64,000 nucleotides of DNA from Symmetrospora coprosmae (GCA_008802785.1 VUYT01000022.1:62001-126000), one strand, 5' to 3'. Shown: positions 45,889 to 57,643, numbered from the stretch's first letter. Numbers and translations: made by a program. The notes: a model not told the origin generated them from the letters alone.

Positions 45889-47064
45889 ATGCAAGACATC
45901 ACTTCTGCAAAGGAATGTGTCAAGATACCTTTGCGAGCGCGGTCCGAAGATGGGGCCGATCCGCATAAGGCACTTGAGCGCTTAGTGGAAACCTTCACCT
46001 ACTCAAGCTGCCACGTCCTGCCGGCGGGCGTTCGCAATCTGCTGCAGGACGCTGAAGACGGCGACGGCACGAACGATGGCTGCGACTGCAGACTAGCTCA
46101 GTGCGGGACCGCAGATGCCGACTGCGACTGTATAGACGAGCACGGTAGGCGGCGAGGTGCGGACTCCTCCACTCCACGGAAGGCTGACCTAGCTGCCGGC
46201 GCGTAGGCTGTTTCTACGATGACAAGGGCCGCATCGACCTCGACGCCATCCCTCCGCGCTTCGCTCTGTACGAGTGCGGACCTGCTTGCAGCTGTCGAGG
46301 CGAATGTCGCACTCGCATCGTGCAAGCTGGAATCAGGTTCGTGAGACACAGCGCGGCCCACAGGCATTGATCGTCGGTTGACAGTTGCTAGTCTAGTCAA
46401 AGGTGCGAGGTGCGCTGGGTTGCCGGCAAAGGATACGGCCTCTTCGCCCTGTCGGACATCCGGAAAGGCAGTTTCCTCTGCACGTACTCTGGGCAGATCC
46501 TCAGCACGGCTGAAGCAAGGCAGCGGTGGACTCGCCAGGCCGAGACAGGCGAAGACAACTACATCCTGGTCTTAAAGGAGACTATCTCAAGCAACGACGG
46601 CCGCCAACAGACACTCAAGACCATTGTGGATCCGACCGAGGTGGGCAATGTGGGCCGTTTCATGAGTGCGTGCTTGCCCAACTTGCAATGCGCGGCCGAA
46701 GATGTCGCTGATTTAAGCTCAAGCTGCGATCCGCAGACCATGCCTGCCCTCCCGCAGCGACGCACATCATGCTGCCTGTGCGGACTGTAGGCACGCTGAT
46801 CCCAATGCCAGCGCTTTTCGCCGTGCGCGACTTAGCTTGCGGGGAGGAGCTGACCTGGGACTACGGAGATGCCGGCGGCGAAGGCTGGTTCTATGGCCGT
46901 CCGTCAGACGTGGCTGTAGGCGAGAGACCATGCGAGTGCAACAGCTCCCAGTAGGTCGCTGGTAATGTGCTATTCAGTTCTCGCCAAAGCGAGAGAAGCT
47001 GATGTCTCAACTCTGCCGTCCACCCAGATGCCGAGGCGCCATTCCGTACGATGCCACCTTATAG
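45889..47064 (+). CDS. SUV39-clade histone H3K9 methyltransferase without chromodomain
   Basis: SET-domain lysine methyltransferase related to Clr4/DIM-5, which methylates H3K9 to build heterochromatin. Pre-SET cysteines read CDCRLAQCGTADADCDC, then YECGPACSCRGECRTR. SET begins RWVAGKGYGLFALSDIRKGSF. Splicing 46665 to 46737 creates GRFMNHACPP, the catalytic NHxC motif. PALFAVRDLACGEELTWDYG follows. A last intron (about 46952-47035) is needed to finish the post-SET: PCECNSSQ joins CRGAIPYDATL, giving CxCx4C and the stop at 47062-47064. Unspliced, the frame ends one residue before the third Cys. Only about 55 residues precede pre-SET, so there is no chromodomain, as in Neurospora DIM-5. The start is the first ATG; an upstream TTG frame exists. 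Confidence 0.88.
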
Positions 47065-47165
47065 ATGTTGATGGCCTTGGAGAATGTCGTTGTATTCATT
47101 TGCATAGCCGTCATACATACTTCAGCTTCGGTACCCGGCGGAATTCTGTCTCTGCTCCGGACAAC

Positions 47166-48527
47166 ATGCCTGCCGCTATGACCTCGTACGAGACATTTCC
47201 GCAAGACGGTATTGAGCGATCCTATGGAATCATCCCGCTGCGCTTCTCTGGCGATGCCATCGAGGTTCTCCTGATCCAGCAGTGCGTCTTTCAATCAAGC
47301 TCAAGCCGGGGTCGTACAGATCTAGCCCTAGACCCTGATCCTCGAGTTCAGCCTCTCGACCTCCGAATGGGGCTTCCCGAAAGGACACGCCGAGCCGCAA
47401 GATGCCAGTCCACTGGCCGCTGCGAAGCGCGAGCTCCTTGAAGAGACCGGAGTGCAAGCTGCTAGACTGCTCTTCGACCCGCACGAGGTATACTTCGAGA
47501 GCCGGTACACCAACCCGCGAACGGGCCGCGAAAAGGTGACCACCGTGTGGCCCGCCGAGATTCGTGACGATGCGCAAATCACCGTTCAGCCAGACGAGAT
47601 CATCGCGTACCGTTTCGTGCCCATCGAACACGCCAGCAGTGTGCTCTCGTTCCGCGAGGACCGCGACACGATGGCCCAGCTCGCGCCTCTTCTCCGTGCG
47701 GAGCCGGACCCGGCTCGGTACCCGAAAATCATCCTCTTCGGCGATTCTCTCACACAGTTCTCGCATCAGGCTGGAGGGCTTGCGCAGCGCTTGGCCGACA
47801 CGTATCAGCGTCGGCTCGACGTCGTCAACCGGGGTTTCTCGGGATACAATAGCACCTGGGCCCTACAGCTTCTTCCGCATATCTTTCCCGTTGCTCAAGA
47901 GGATCATGGGAGACCGCTCGAGCTCGTTGCCATCTGGCTCGGCGCAAATGACGCGGCGGGCCCAGGCTCATCACAGCACGTCCCCGTGGCACAGTACTCG
48001 GACAACCTACACCAGATCGTCGAGCATGTCCGCGTCGCCGCTCCACGCGCAAGACTTGTCTTCATCACACCGCCGCCTGTCCTTCCCCCATTCCGCGAAC
48101 GTAGCTTGACGATCCAGTACGTCGAAGCACTCCGCGCTATTGGGGCACAGCTGCAAGTCCCGGTGGTGGACTCGTTCGCGGCGATCGAAGCAGCAGCTGG
48201 CGATGCCGAAGGCTTGCGGGATTACCTGAGTGATGGACTGCACCTCATACCTGCTGGCTACAAGGTGAGTGCCTGCGTGTGTCTCGTTGCAGAACAGGCT
48301 AGTCGCTGACTCCTTGCGCGGGAGATCATCTACGACGAGCTGCTTAAGGTCATTGAACAGCACACTCCAGAGCTCAAACAGTCAAGACTGCCCATGATGT
48401 TTGCCCCGCACGAGTATGTACAAGCACACGTTCTGTCGAGAAGCGCCCTTAATGACCATTCTGTTTCAGTCGCATCATACAACACCAGCCCGAAAAGGCC
48501 TTCCGGACCATCAGGCACTACGTATGA
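47166..48527 (+). CDS. Nudix hydrolase fused to SGNH (isoamyl-acetate-hydrolase-like) esterase
   Basis: Four exons (47166-47281, 47352-48264, 48325-48413, 48470-48527) splice in frame to 391 residues. Residues about 18-145 are a Nudix fold: SYGIIPLRF, VLLIQH and EWGFPKGHAEP, then the Nudix helix KRELLEETGV (65-73). The first Nudix Glu position reads Asp, with one extra residue before RE. It resembles diadenosine-polyphosphate or diphosphoinositol hydrolases. After about 20 residues, a complete SGNH domain starts: ILFGDSLTQ (Ser171), RGFSGYN (Gly203), IWLGANDAA (Asn238) and SDGLHL (Asp333, His336), closest in style to yeast Iah1. Exon 2 alone carries the Nudix helix and all four SGNH blocks, so the fusion is not a splicing guess. 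Both domains look catalytically competent. It follows the SET gene by 101 nt. Confidence 0.85.
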
Positions 48528-48770
48528 TATCGTTGCAGAGGCAGTACAATTCGAGGCACGGGCGCGGGAGCTAACGAGGGGATATATGAACATATGAAGG
48601 AAGCACTGCGTGTGGTCGCTACTTTCCGAATCGACCAGCGAGTTGGGATACGCGTCCAGACCCGTTGACGGGTACTGTCGGGCTAGCGATAGCCTGCTTG
48701 CGATTCTCGATCTCTTGACTGTAGCTGATCGATCAGCTTGCGACTCCTTAACCGAAGGAAGGCTTGCGAC

Positions 48771-51700
48771 TCACATAAGCGCGTGTGATCGTGTAGGCGA
48801 TGGCTTGCTGGGTGGAATCGGCGCTGCAGTCGGCGATGTGACGAGTAGCGTAGGCACGACCTCCTGAGATGGATGACCCTTCACGTGCATACGAGGCTGC
48901 AGCGTCTGCTGAGGTGATGACAGGTGGACTCCGCTATCGCTAAGGGCGACGTCTGCCTGCGTATCCGCTCCTGACCGAGACGATGTTCGGGGTGGCGGAC
49001 CCTCGTACATCGAGCCTCGCCAGATCGGGTCCCCATTGGGCGAGTCTTGTTCGCCATCTGGCCCGATATGGCGATCGGCAACGTGATTGGGGACAATGAC
49101 CTCTAGGTGCTCGTCGCTTGTCGGAGCGTCGTCAAGCCCATCGTACGGGTTCTCCGAGAGGGCTTCACTGACTCTGCGGTCACCTCGCTGGCTAAGATAC
49201 GGGCTTTCGCTGCGATCATACGCATTCACAATCTCCTGAGCGTCCATAGCAGACACGCTGGTCATGCGTCTGGCCGCGTTCGCCTCCTCCTGTCCAAAGC
49301 GGGGTGGCGACGGGAGCTCGCGGTCATGGACAGACGTGGAAGTCGAGATGGTCTCTTGCGACGGACGAGGAGCTGCGGGACCAATCTCTCCCGCCTGAAT
49401 CGTATTGTGAGACGGGAGCATCCCTCTAACCCTTGCTGGCGAAGGCGAAGGCGAAGGAGAAGAGGCTGTGCGTTCTCGCTCTCGCGCAGTGTCGCCAATG
49501 TCGCTATGGCCAGAGGTAACCTGCGTGTCCATCGTCCGCGACGTAAGAGCGCTCGAGGAGGGTGGGGCGCGCACATAGCGCTGTGCGTGCAGTTCAGGCG
49601 ATCCTTGCTGGTCCATCTTTTCCACCCAAATCTGAGCATGCTTATCAGCATGTGTAAGTGGTGTCCCGAGCTGTCGAGACAAGCTAGAGCGCTCACCGTC
49701 GGACTGGCCATTGGCTGACCACTGCCTGCTACTCCATGCTCCTGTAGATTGAAGCCGGCAGAGGCTGCTGAGGCTGGCGTGTGCAGCTCGGTTGGACTGT
49801 CGATCGGGGTCCGTACGGCGCTCCTATTGGTAGCTTGCGGCGTCCCGAATGTGGTGGGATTTAGAGTGCTGCTGTCTTTCCTCCTGGTCGTCTTACGCAT
49901 CATGTCCATGAAAGCGTTCCCGCTCTTCGCAGCTGGCTTCGTGTAGCCAATGCCGCCCGTCTGTGAGCTGTGACCTACACCAGCAGGACTGGAGGTACCA
50001 GCGGGGCGCTGACTGGAGAGCGTCCCGCCGATGCCGTTGCTGATGTCTTCGCGGTGGATGACGACAGGCGGTGTATCGATAGGCTCGGAAGTCTGCTCCT
50101 CCGGGATGGTATGAGCGGTCGAAGAGTGCGACATGCCAGCTGACGAGAATGACTTGGTCAAGGAGACCACTTTGGTGGGAGGTCCGCCAGATCCAGGCGC
50201 AAAGATCGAGTCGTCCGGTTGCTTGAGAGCCGGACTCGTACTGCGACTGCCGTGTACAACAACCGCGCCCGAGCCGTTCCTTGACGGGGTGTAGGGCAAG
50301 CTAATCTTGCTGCCCTTCGAGCCAGCAAGGATATCGGCCGAGCCAACTGGACTGGAAATGGTGGGCAAAGGCGGAGCCTTTGACGACTTTTTGCGGACCG
50401 AGCGCAAGAATGAGATGCGCCGAGATGACTTGGGCTTCTGTTGCTGCAGACCCGCCTCGAGCAGTGCAGCCCGATACTCTGCAGGGACAATCTCTTCGAT
50501 TAGAAACCAGGTCTCGTCGGTACGCCCGTCCGCAGCTGAGCCAGAAGACGGAGACCGGGTGCCGGCATCAAATGGACGAGTCCGGTACTGCACGAGAGCC
50601 CAATTTGACTCCTTCATCTCGTCTCGAGCCCAGCCGGAGCTGCAAAGCACATCGCTGCAATGGAGAAGACCTCGTCGTCAGCTTTGCCGCACGCTCCGAG
50701 AGTAGGGTGAGGTGGCACTCACGCAAAAACTTCTAAGAACTGCTTGTCGACCTGGATAGGACGTTCCTCTCGCGGAGTGATGTCGAAGTTGAAGGGCGGC
50801 AGGCTCTTCTCGATGCTCCTTGCCTTGTTAGCTAGAAACTTGCGATGTTCTTCATCCAGCACATCGAGGGCATTTGCGTTCTTAGAAGACGGCGAGGCAG
50901 TACTTCGCAACTGACCGGGACGAGGGAGCCCAGGCGCACCATAAGTGACGAGATCGTTCGCGCCAGGATTGAAGTTGAGATCGTTGTCGAGGAAAGTCTC
51001 GCGTCCTGCGAAGCCGCTGTTTTCGAATGCGGTCCAGTCGATTGTCTCGTGGCGCTTTCGCCTGTTCTGGCGTTCGCTCTCTGCCACGATAGCACGAACT
51101 CTTAGCCGCGACCTGCTGATGAAAGGCATGCACGGAACTCACCGGTCAAATCGAATCTCAGCTTGTTGGCATCAGGCGCCGCGAAGCCAGTATGCATGAA
51201 GCTGCTCCATTCCTTTTCCACAACGCTGCCGAACTTCTGCATCCCTTCGCCATCGTCATCATCCCCCTCTGCGGAGTCTGAGCGGATGTTGAGTAGGTGC
51301 CGGTAGCCCCATGTATACGAGAAAGGTGAAGCTTTGGCTGCGATATCCATGCCTGCCGAGTCAAAAGTCTGCAAGGGCGAGATCATTGCCCAAGCTTTTG
51401 AGCGCGGGACGTCCCAGCCGCTGAAGGAACGCAGTGTCAGCACCGGATGCGGGAAAGAGAGGCTAGAGCTGTTTAGGGTAAGGCTCACCCCGCAGTCTGC
51501 ACAAGATTCTTGGAGTAGAAGCGGATGTGTCTGCGTATGCGCACGACTTGCTGCAACTGAGCGCCCACTGGAGGCTTGTTGAGATTGGTAGGCAGGCCAT
51601 GCGGGTAGTTCTGGATCAGCTCGCGCAGCCGGGCTGGGACCGGCGTAGACTCCTGCGCGATCTGATCGCGGATGTAGGCGAGAAGCAGATGCTCTGTCGC

Positions 51701-52912
51701 GTGTGAGAAGCGATTAAAGGCAGTGTAGCAGTGCTCGAAGGTGCCGTCGTCTGGTAAGCCAAAGATGTATGGCGAGAATAGGGTCGAAAGCTTGCGTGTC
51801 GTGCAGCCGTTCTTGGTCCTGTGCGAGCAACACGACCGATAGTCAGTCAAAGGACTAAATGGCAGACCGCGCATGGTGCCAGCACATACGTGTACGCTAC
51901 AGCACTGCTCATCAGGTCGAAGAGGGTCGTCAGGAGTGCAGCAGCCTGAGTCGGTAGAAGGTAGAGCATGTGCGTAGTGATGTATCTGACGGGGAACTCC
52001 CGTTCCCTCTCTCCGAACCTCCACTTCTCGAACATCTCCCAGGGGATGCAGCCGCGTCCTCCTTGCGGATTGACGTAGCGTCCTAGCGCCCATTTGATAA
52101 GGCCTGCCAGGTCATGTGGGTTGGCGAATCGCAGGTCGCGTCGCCAGGTTTCGCGCTCGCGGACATCGAGGTGGGTGCGAATGAGATTGCAGACGTGCTC
52201 GCTGTTGATGTCGAGCGCTTTTGTCGAGAAGAGGAGAGGCTCCTCGATGCCCCGCGACCGGATCTCGGCCCCGCAGAGGCGGACGACCTCTTCCACCTGG
52301 ACGAGGTTGAGCTCCCGCTGCGTCTCGATGGGCCAGTATCCGTAGCAGAGCTGTAGGCGAGCGTTAGGGCTGCGTGAGCTGGAAAGCGCGGGGTGGCAAG
52401 GGTACACCACATTTACGCGTGCTGCTCACCTGCAATTCGGCACCGGGGTCCGTATCGCGCATGAGCCCATCTATGGACGGCACGCTTCCTGTGCTGGCTC
52501 TCCTCGTCTGCTGTAGCGACTTTGTGCTGGCGTTCGCGCGCGACCCGGATCCGGCACCACCGAGGCCCGTGTCGGGCAGCGGTTTGAGGTACGACGCGCC
52601 GTTCCTGTTGACCATGAACGCAGGTGGCGCCGTGCTCTGAAGGGGATGCGGGTGTGCAGCATCCTGCCCTCCTCCCCGCTGCAGCTGCCCGAATTCCTCT
52701 GCTGCTCCGCCATTCGCACCCTGGCGACCGCGAGGTGCGCCGCTTGCCGTGCCACTACTTGCATTCGCGTTCGCTTTGACGGGCAGAGGAGGTGCCTTGC
52801 CGTCCCTGCTGGAAGCCGGCAGTGACGCAGAGAGGAACGACTTGACCGGCGACGAGGAGCTGCCCTTGCTGCCGCCATCGTTGCTGTCCTTGTTCCGCCG
52901 GAAAAGGTGCAT
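48771..52912 (-). CDS. Msb1/Mug8-family morphogenesis protein
   Basis: Cell-polarity protein of the Msb1 family. Msb1 has a RhoGAP-like fold and works with Cdc42/Rho1 and Pkc1 at growth sites. Exon 1 (52912 to about 52430) starts MHLFRRNKDS and is Ser/Ala-rich. It joins LCYGYWPIETQRELNLVQVEEVV, then LLFSTKALDINSEHVCNLI, LAGLIKWALGRYVNP, YLLPTQAAALLTTLFDLMSS and KLSTLFSPYIFGLPDDGTF. Next come GWDVPRSKAWAMISPL and IDWTAFENSGFAGRETFLD. ETWFLIEEIVPAEYRAALLEAGL follows. The C-terminal third is disordered (Ser/Pro/Thr) with a basic KSSRRISFLRSVRKK patch and PSPSPSPS repeats, ending at 48771-48773. There are about seven exons and roughly 1,150 residues. An upstream in-frame Met region (to 53164) looks like leader. 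It is convergent with the Nudix-SGNH gene. Confidence 0.82.
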
Positions 52913-53262
52913 CCTGCCGACAGACAGACGACGCGTGCGTCCAGACACCCGTCGTGTTTCACCGCGCGCAGAGTGCTGTCGTGCAATGACAGGGTTGACT
53001 AGAGAAGACGAAGGTCTGGATGTGTATGAAATCAGGGCAGAAGTACCGTAGCTGGCGGCTTTTGAGTCTTGTTTGGCTCCATGCTCTGCGCACGCGCCCA
53101 TCCTCCGTTGCAGCGGAGAAGCGGAGAAGAAGAAGGAACAGGCACAGACCTGTCGTGCAATCAATACGTACTGATACTACAGCCGGCCATTCACTGGGCC
53201 CACTACTACTTCAGATAAGGCACATATAGAATGAATGCGAAGCTCTACTCTGCCGGCAGGCA
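52913..53262. other. Intergenic, alpha/beta hydrolase to Msb1
   Basis: About 350 nt: the 3' end of the hydrolase transcript and the Msb1 promoter. The Msb1 reading frame stays open upstream to about 53164 but without family-like sequence. Nothing else was seen. Confidence 0.5.
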
Positions 53263-55717
53263 CTAGAACTGCTGTGCTGCTCCAGACACGGACCTGCTTC
53301 TGCTCCTCTGGACCATCTCCTGCTCCCTCTCCTTCCTCTCCTCGCTCTTCTCCTCGCCACCCTCGACCTGCTGCTTGTCCCTCTTCGCCGACAGCTTACT
53401 CCAGAGCCCGACAGCCATGTTGTTCTTGCCGGTTGGCTCGTCCACAGGCGCCGCCACCTTTCTAGCCAAGCCCGAGTCGTGCCAGCTGACCATGGCGCAC
53501 TGCGGCGGCTGCTCGCCCTGCAGCGAGCGCGTGAGGTACCCTTCCTTCTCTGCGATCGCATAATCTTCCTCACGGATCCGCCTGAATCTGTTCAGCTCCT
53601 TCGCGTACTTGCTCTCGTACTTTGAGCGCGTCTCAAGCCACTTGCTCACGGGTCCTGCAATGTGCACACGCCCGACGTGCCCTGGCGCCATGTTGAGCGC
53701 GGCGATGTCCGCCTCACCCTCCATGGGCCGAATGTATCCGTGGCAGCTGACACGCTGTCTGATCATGTGCGTCGACGGGTCAAACGCCGGCAAAGCACCG
53801 AGGACTGTGATTCTCTCTCGCACTGGGCGATCAATGTCTCCGTCCCGTGTGCCGGAGGGCGAGTGGTCGACTGATAGTGACGAGGACGAGCGGGAAGAAG
53901 CTGAGCCTTCGGACTGGACATCGTCCTCCCTCAATGGCTCGAGGTTGGCGGCCTCGTGCAGTCGGTCGGCGAGCTGAGAGCCATTCGACCCGCTTCGATG
54001 CTGCTCGCGCGCATCATGGACACCGTTGCTCGACAGGCGTCCGTACGCCTCCGCGGCGGCGGGAGCCAGGGTCGAGGAGCGCGAGGGCACAGCAGAAGGC
54101 GATGTCGAGGACTTTGCGGCTCTGTGAGCAAGTTTCTTCTTGGCAGCGCTCAAGGCCCAGAGGTTGAAGTTGGCGGCAGAGCGGTACATGTACTGCAGTA
54201 CCAGGCAATCGATCGGATGGTCAGCCTTACGCTTGATGTTCGCGAGCACCTTCAAACGCTCACCTTGGCAGGAGTCGTGATGCTCAGCGTCGGGATCACA
54301 TGAGCACACCCGTCAAATACCTGCAGCTGAACCCGCGTCGGCTTGTAGCGGTGGAGCTGCTCGCCAAGCACCGGATAGTCGTCGAGGACAGCCTGCGACG
54401 GCGGATACCGCTCCGGATTAGCTGCCTTGTGAGCGAGGTAGATCTGCTCATCGCGCAGAAGCTCGCCACCGCCGGAGTGCTACAGGCGTCGATAGTAGCA
54501 AGGCTCAGCCGTTGGCAACCCCATCCCACCACCATTGCGAGCACTCACAATCAGGAGGGGACACAGCCCGCCGAGACTGCCCTGATTGACTGGCGATACT
54601 AGCGGATGTGACAGAAGTACATTCGGGCAGTATAGCTGGATCTGTTCATCAATCGCCAGAGCTGGCTGTCCGGGCTCGTCCGACTCTATCGTTAGTACCG
54701 AGCCCTTCACAGGCGGCCAGGCCAGTCTGCGCGTATTGAGTGTTCAGTCGGCGTCCGATCTGAGCAAACTGCAAGGGCTGAGAGCACTCACGATGGCTTG
54801 AAGTGGAAGCCGTTTCCTGGGATGTAGTCTGTTTCTGCGTTCGTCAGGATGCTCGGAAACGAGTGACAGAGGTCGACCCAAGGGCTGAAGAGATCCGCGC
54901 CTGCTGGCATCGGCAGGCCGAGGTCACGAATGCAGACGAGGAGGCTGATGACGCATCCCCCGCCCGCACTGTCGCCGGCCAGGATGATGTTACGCGGGTG
55001 GATGGGCGCGTGTGCCGCGTCCGGCGGCGGCGAGATGAGGAAGAGGTACGAAGCGAGAGCGTCGAGGAGCGCGCATGGGAAGGGGTACTGGGGCGCCAGT
55101 CGATATGCCGGTGCAAAAGCACGACCGCCGAGCTTGCGTGCGTGGCGCTGAATCTGGTAGCGATGCGTGTCGAGGGATGAGAAGAAGTACGCTCCGCCAT
55201 GGATGTAGAGCATCACTCGCTCGTCCTTCTCTTCGGGAGTCCCTCCTTGCGCTTGCGCTGGCGCTGGCGCTGTCGTGCGCTTCACATAGTCCTTCTTCAT
55301 CTCTATCCATTCTCCCTGGAGCTCCCGACCGCGCACCTTCCACCAGTGCTTGCCACCGATCCTCTCCATGCTGACTGGGCCATAGCTCTCCAGTTGACGC
55401 TGCAGCAGTTCCTCTGCCTTGTCGATGCACCCATCCTGCGGGACGGTGACTACGGTGCGCTTGACCCAGGATGGCGCAGGCACGTGCGTTGCCGTGAACT
55501 GCTGCGTCTCTTCGAGCGTGTGCTTGGCCGCGAAGGCCAGGAACGAGCGGATGACCTTGATGCCCTCGTCGTAGGTGATCTCTGCGGTAGGGTCGCCGTC
55601 TTCCTCCTTGGTCGCCTTCTTCTTGCGCCACTTCCGCCGAGAGAGGTAGTGCGACAGGAAGGTCCCGATGACTGTGGGCGTCGTGGCAGCCCCGACGGCA
55701 AGGGTACTGATGGTCAT
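53263..55717 (-). CDS. Alpha/beta hydrolase, hormone-sensitive-lipase-like, membrane-anchored
   Basis: Predicted esterase or lipase of the alpha/beta hydrolase-3 (HSL) group. The N-terminus has one hydrophobic segment (STLAVGAATTPTVIGTFLSHYL) followed by RRKWRKKK, suggesting an ER or lipid-droplet anchor. The core has the oxyanion motif VMLYIHGGAYFFSSLDTHR, FAPAYRLAPQYPFPCALLDA and the nucleophile elbow IILAGDSAGGGCVISL. FSPWVDLCHSFPSI follows. Later exons give LSHPLVSPVNQGSLGGLCPLLI, GGGELLRDEQIYLAHKAA (acid loop) and LQVFDGCAHVIPTL (catalytic His). After an intron the frame goes on as YMYRSAANFNLWALSAAKK, then about 280 disordered residues ending QQF at 53263-53265. The family is common in fungi and often described as steryl acetyl hydrolase-like; the substrate is unknown. 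It is divergent from Dre2. Confidence 0.87.
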
Positions 55718-56369
55718 TGTGTGTGTGCGTGTGTGTTCGCGACCCGATGAGGTGAAGTGGTGCGTGCTCTGACTGGGATGGCTGCAGGCGCAGCGTATGT
55801 CACTCCCCTGGGCCGTTCGGCTTTCACGCGCCTCCTGGGTTGTTGACGGCCGGCTGATGGGACCGAGGGGAACTGAGAGGAAGGAGCGTGGTGCCGTGAG
55901 TGCGTCCGCAGAGATGAGCGTCTGCCTTATGAGTGAGAGAGAGAGAGAGCCGTGGGTGGAAGTAGTGAAGCCGGGGGCAAGCCATTCCGCTTCAACGGCA
56001 ATCGTGCACCGTGCCCAGGCACTGGCAGTACGGTGGGGGATGGCCAGCCGCGTCCCCGGCACCGAGAGAGTTGGTCAACAGGTTTGCAAGGGTGCGATGC
56101 ATGGGGAGGACAGATCCAGTGCAGCAGTACGGCTGCGTCAATGGGGCTTATAGTAAAGGAAGCATGATTGCTCTGCAGTTTGCTTACTGCCCGTCCCCGT
56201 CCTCTCGGCCGGCTCTTCCGCCTGCTGACTTGCACTCTTTCGACGACGACGGCCCGACCCCGTGCAGACAACCCTTCAGCTCAGCTCGCACCCGTCTCTC
56301 AAGTCGATCCCACACTACGCGCACACGGACACACACAGACCCAGATCAGTTCGTAGCAGCGCCTTCGCC
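55718..56369. promoter_or_regulatory. Divergent promoter, alpha/beta hydrolase and Dre2
   Basis: 652 nt between opposite start codons. It holds a (GA)n run at about 55934-55950 and a (TG)n-like run at about 55717-55738, directly next to the hydrolase start. No gene was seen. Confidence 0.45.
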
Positions 56370-57643
56370 ATGAACGGCTCCTCTGCACCCTCCTCCACCG
56401 CGGCGACCCCAATCAGCGACGAGGCAATCCTCCTCGTCAGCTCAATGGACCTTGCGCCCCAGTTCACTAGCCTCCTGGACGAGCTCAAGCACACGCGGAG
56501 CAAGCCAGTCAGAGCAGAGATGATCGACAGGATTCTCGATGGCGGTTAGTTGCTCTTTGCTGCTGTGCAAGCGGTCCTTCGTACACGCCAGGCTTTTTCG
56601 CCGCCGGCTTACTCAGACGAGCCAGAAGGATTCAGGAGATGCAGATGCCCTGCACACCGCTACATTTTCTGGTCAGATGCTGATGCTGCTTGCCTCATCG
56701 CTCTCTGCTCGATAGCCGCCTCACTTCCGACCTCTACCTTCCACCGCTTCATTGTCCTTCTATCCTCCGACAAGATCATCGATTCGTTGCGGCCGCTCCT
56801 ACCACACGTCACACCGTCTCTCGATTCGACAGCAAGGATACAGGCGCAACTCCCGTCAGCTTCGTCCGACAGTGCCGCGACTCTCGAGCGGGTGGCAACG
56901 ACGCTGCAGGGAGCGGGATACCGTGAGGTTCGGATAGAAGGGAATGAGGTCCTTGCCACTGCGCCTGCGAAGGTTACGGCTCTGCCACTGCGGCGCAAGA
57001 AGATCGGCGTGGCCTCAACCGATGGAACGTCTAGCTTGGGCTCGAGTGGAAGCTCATCTACCAAGAAGTCGCTCTGGGCATTCACGGACTCGTCTGCGTC
57101 CACGAGCCGCACGCCTCCGACGATTGATGAGTCGACACTGCTCACGAGCGAGGACCTGAAGCGCGCCCAGGCCGTACAGCGCCCAGACTGCGACGTCAAG
57201 AAGACGCGAAAGGCATGCAAGAACTGCTCGTGCGGTCTGCGGGAGCTGTTGCTCGAGGAGCAGGATGATTGGAAGGGGAACGGCACGAACGGCACAAGTG
57301 GGACGAGCACGCCTGCTGCTGCAGAGGCGGATCAGCCGGAGGGACGCGCGATGAGCGGGGTCGACCGGAAGCAGGCAGACGGAACGCGAAAGTCGGACGT
57401 GCAAAAGGTCAACACCGGCGTGGTGACGTCGTCATGCGGGTCGTGCTACCTGGGCGATGCCTTCCGGTGCTCGAGCTGTCCCTACCTCGGTGCGTCGAAA
57501 GCGGGCTATTCGAGCGATTCTGCGATCTACCTGGCTGACTCTAGTACTTCTGCGTACCCTTTCTCTCCACTCCAGGTCTGCCCGCTTTCGAGCCAGGGCA
57601 GAAGGTCGAGATCTCGGCTGGCATGATGGACGACGATATCTGA
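56370..57643 (+). CDS. DRE2: Cytosolic Fe-S cluster assembly protein Dre2 (anamorsin/CIAPIN1)
   Basis: Electron carrier of the cytosolic iron-sulfur assembly (CIA) pathway; with Tah18 it donates electrons for early cluster assembly. The N-terminal methyltransferase-like domain covers exon 1 (MNGSSAPSS to RAEMIDRILDGG) and STFHRFIVLLSSDKIIDSL. Motif A is RPDCDVKKTRKACKNCSCGLREL (Cx8Cx2CxC, a [2Fe-2S] site). Motif B is SSCGSCYLGDAFRCSSCPYLG (Cx2Cx7Cx2C), followed across an intron (57492-57575) by LPAFEPGQKVEIS, ending GMMDDDI at 57641-57643. All eight cluster cysteines are present. The linker between the motifs is longer than in yeast. The first two exon borders (56545-56720) are uncertain. Confidence 0.95.
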
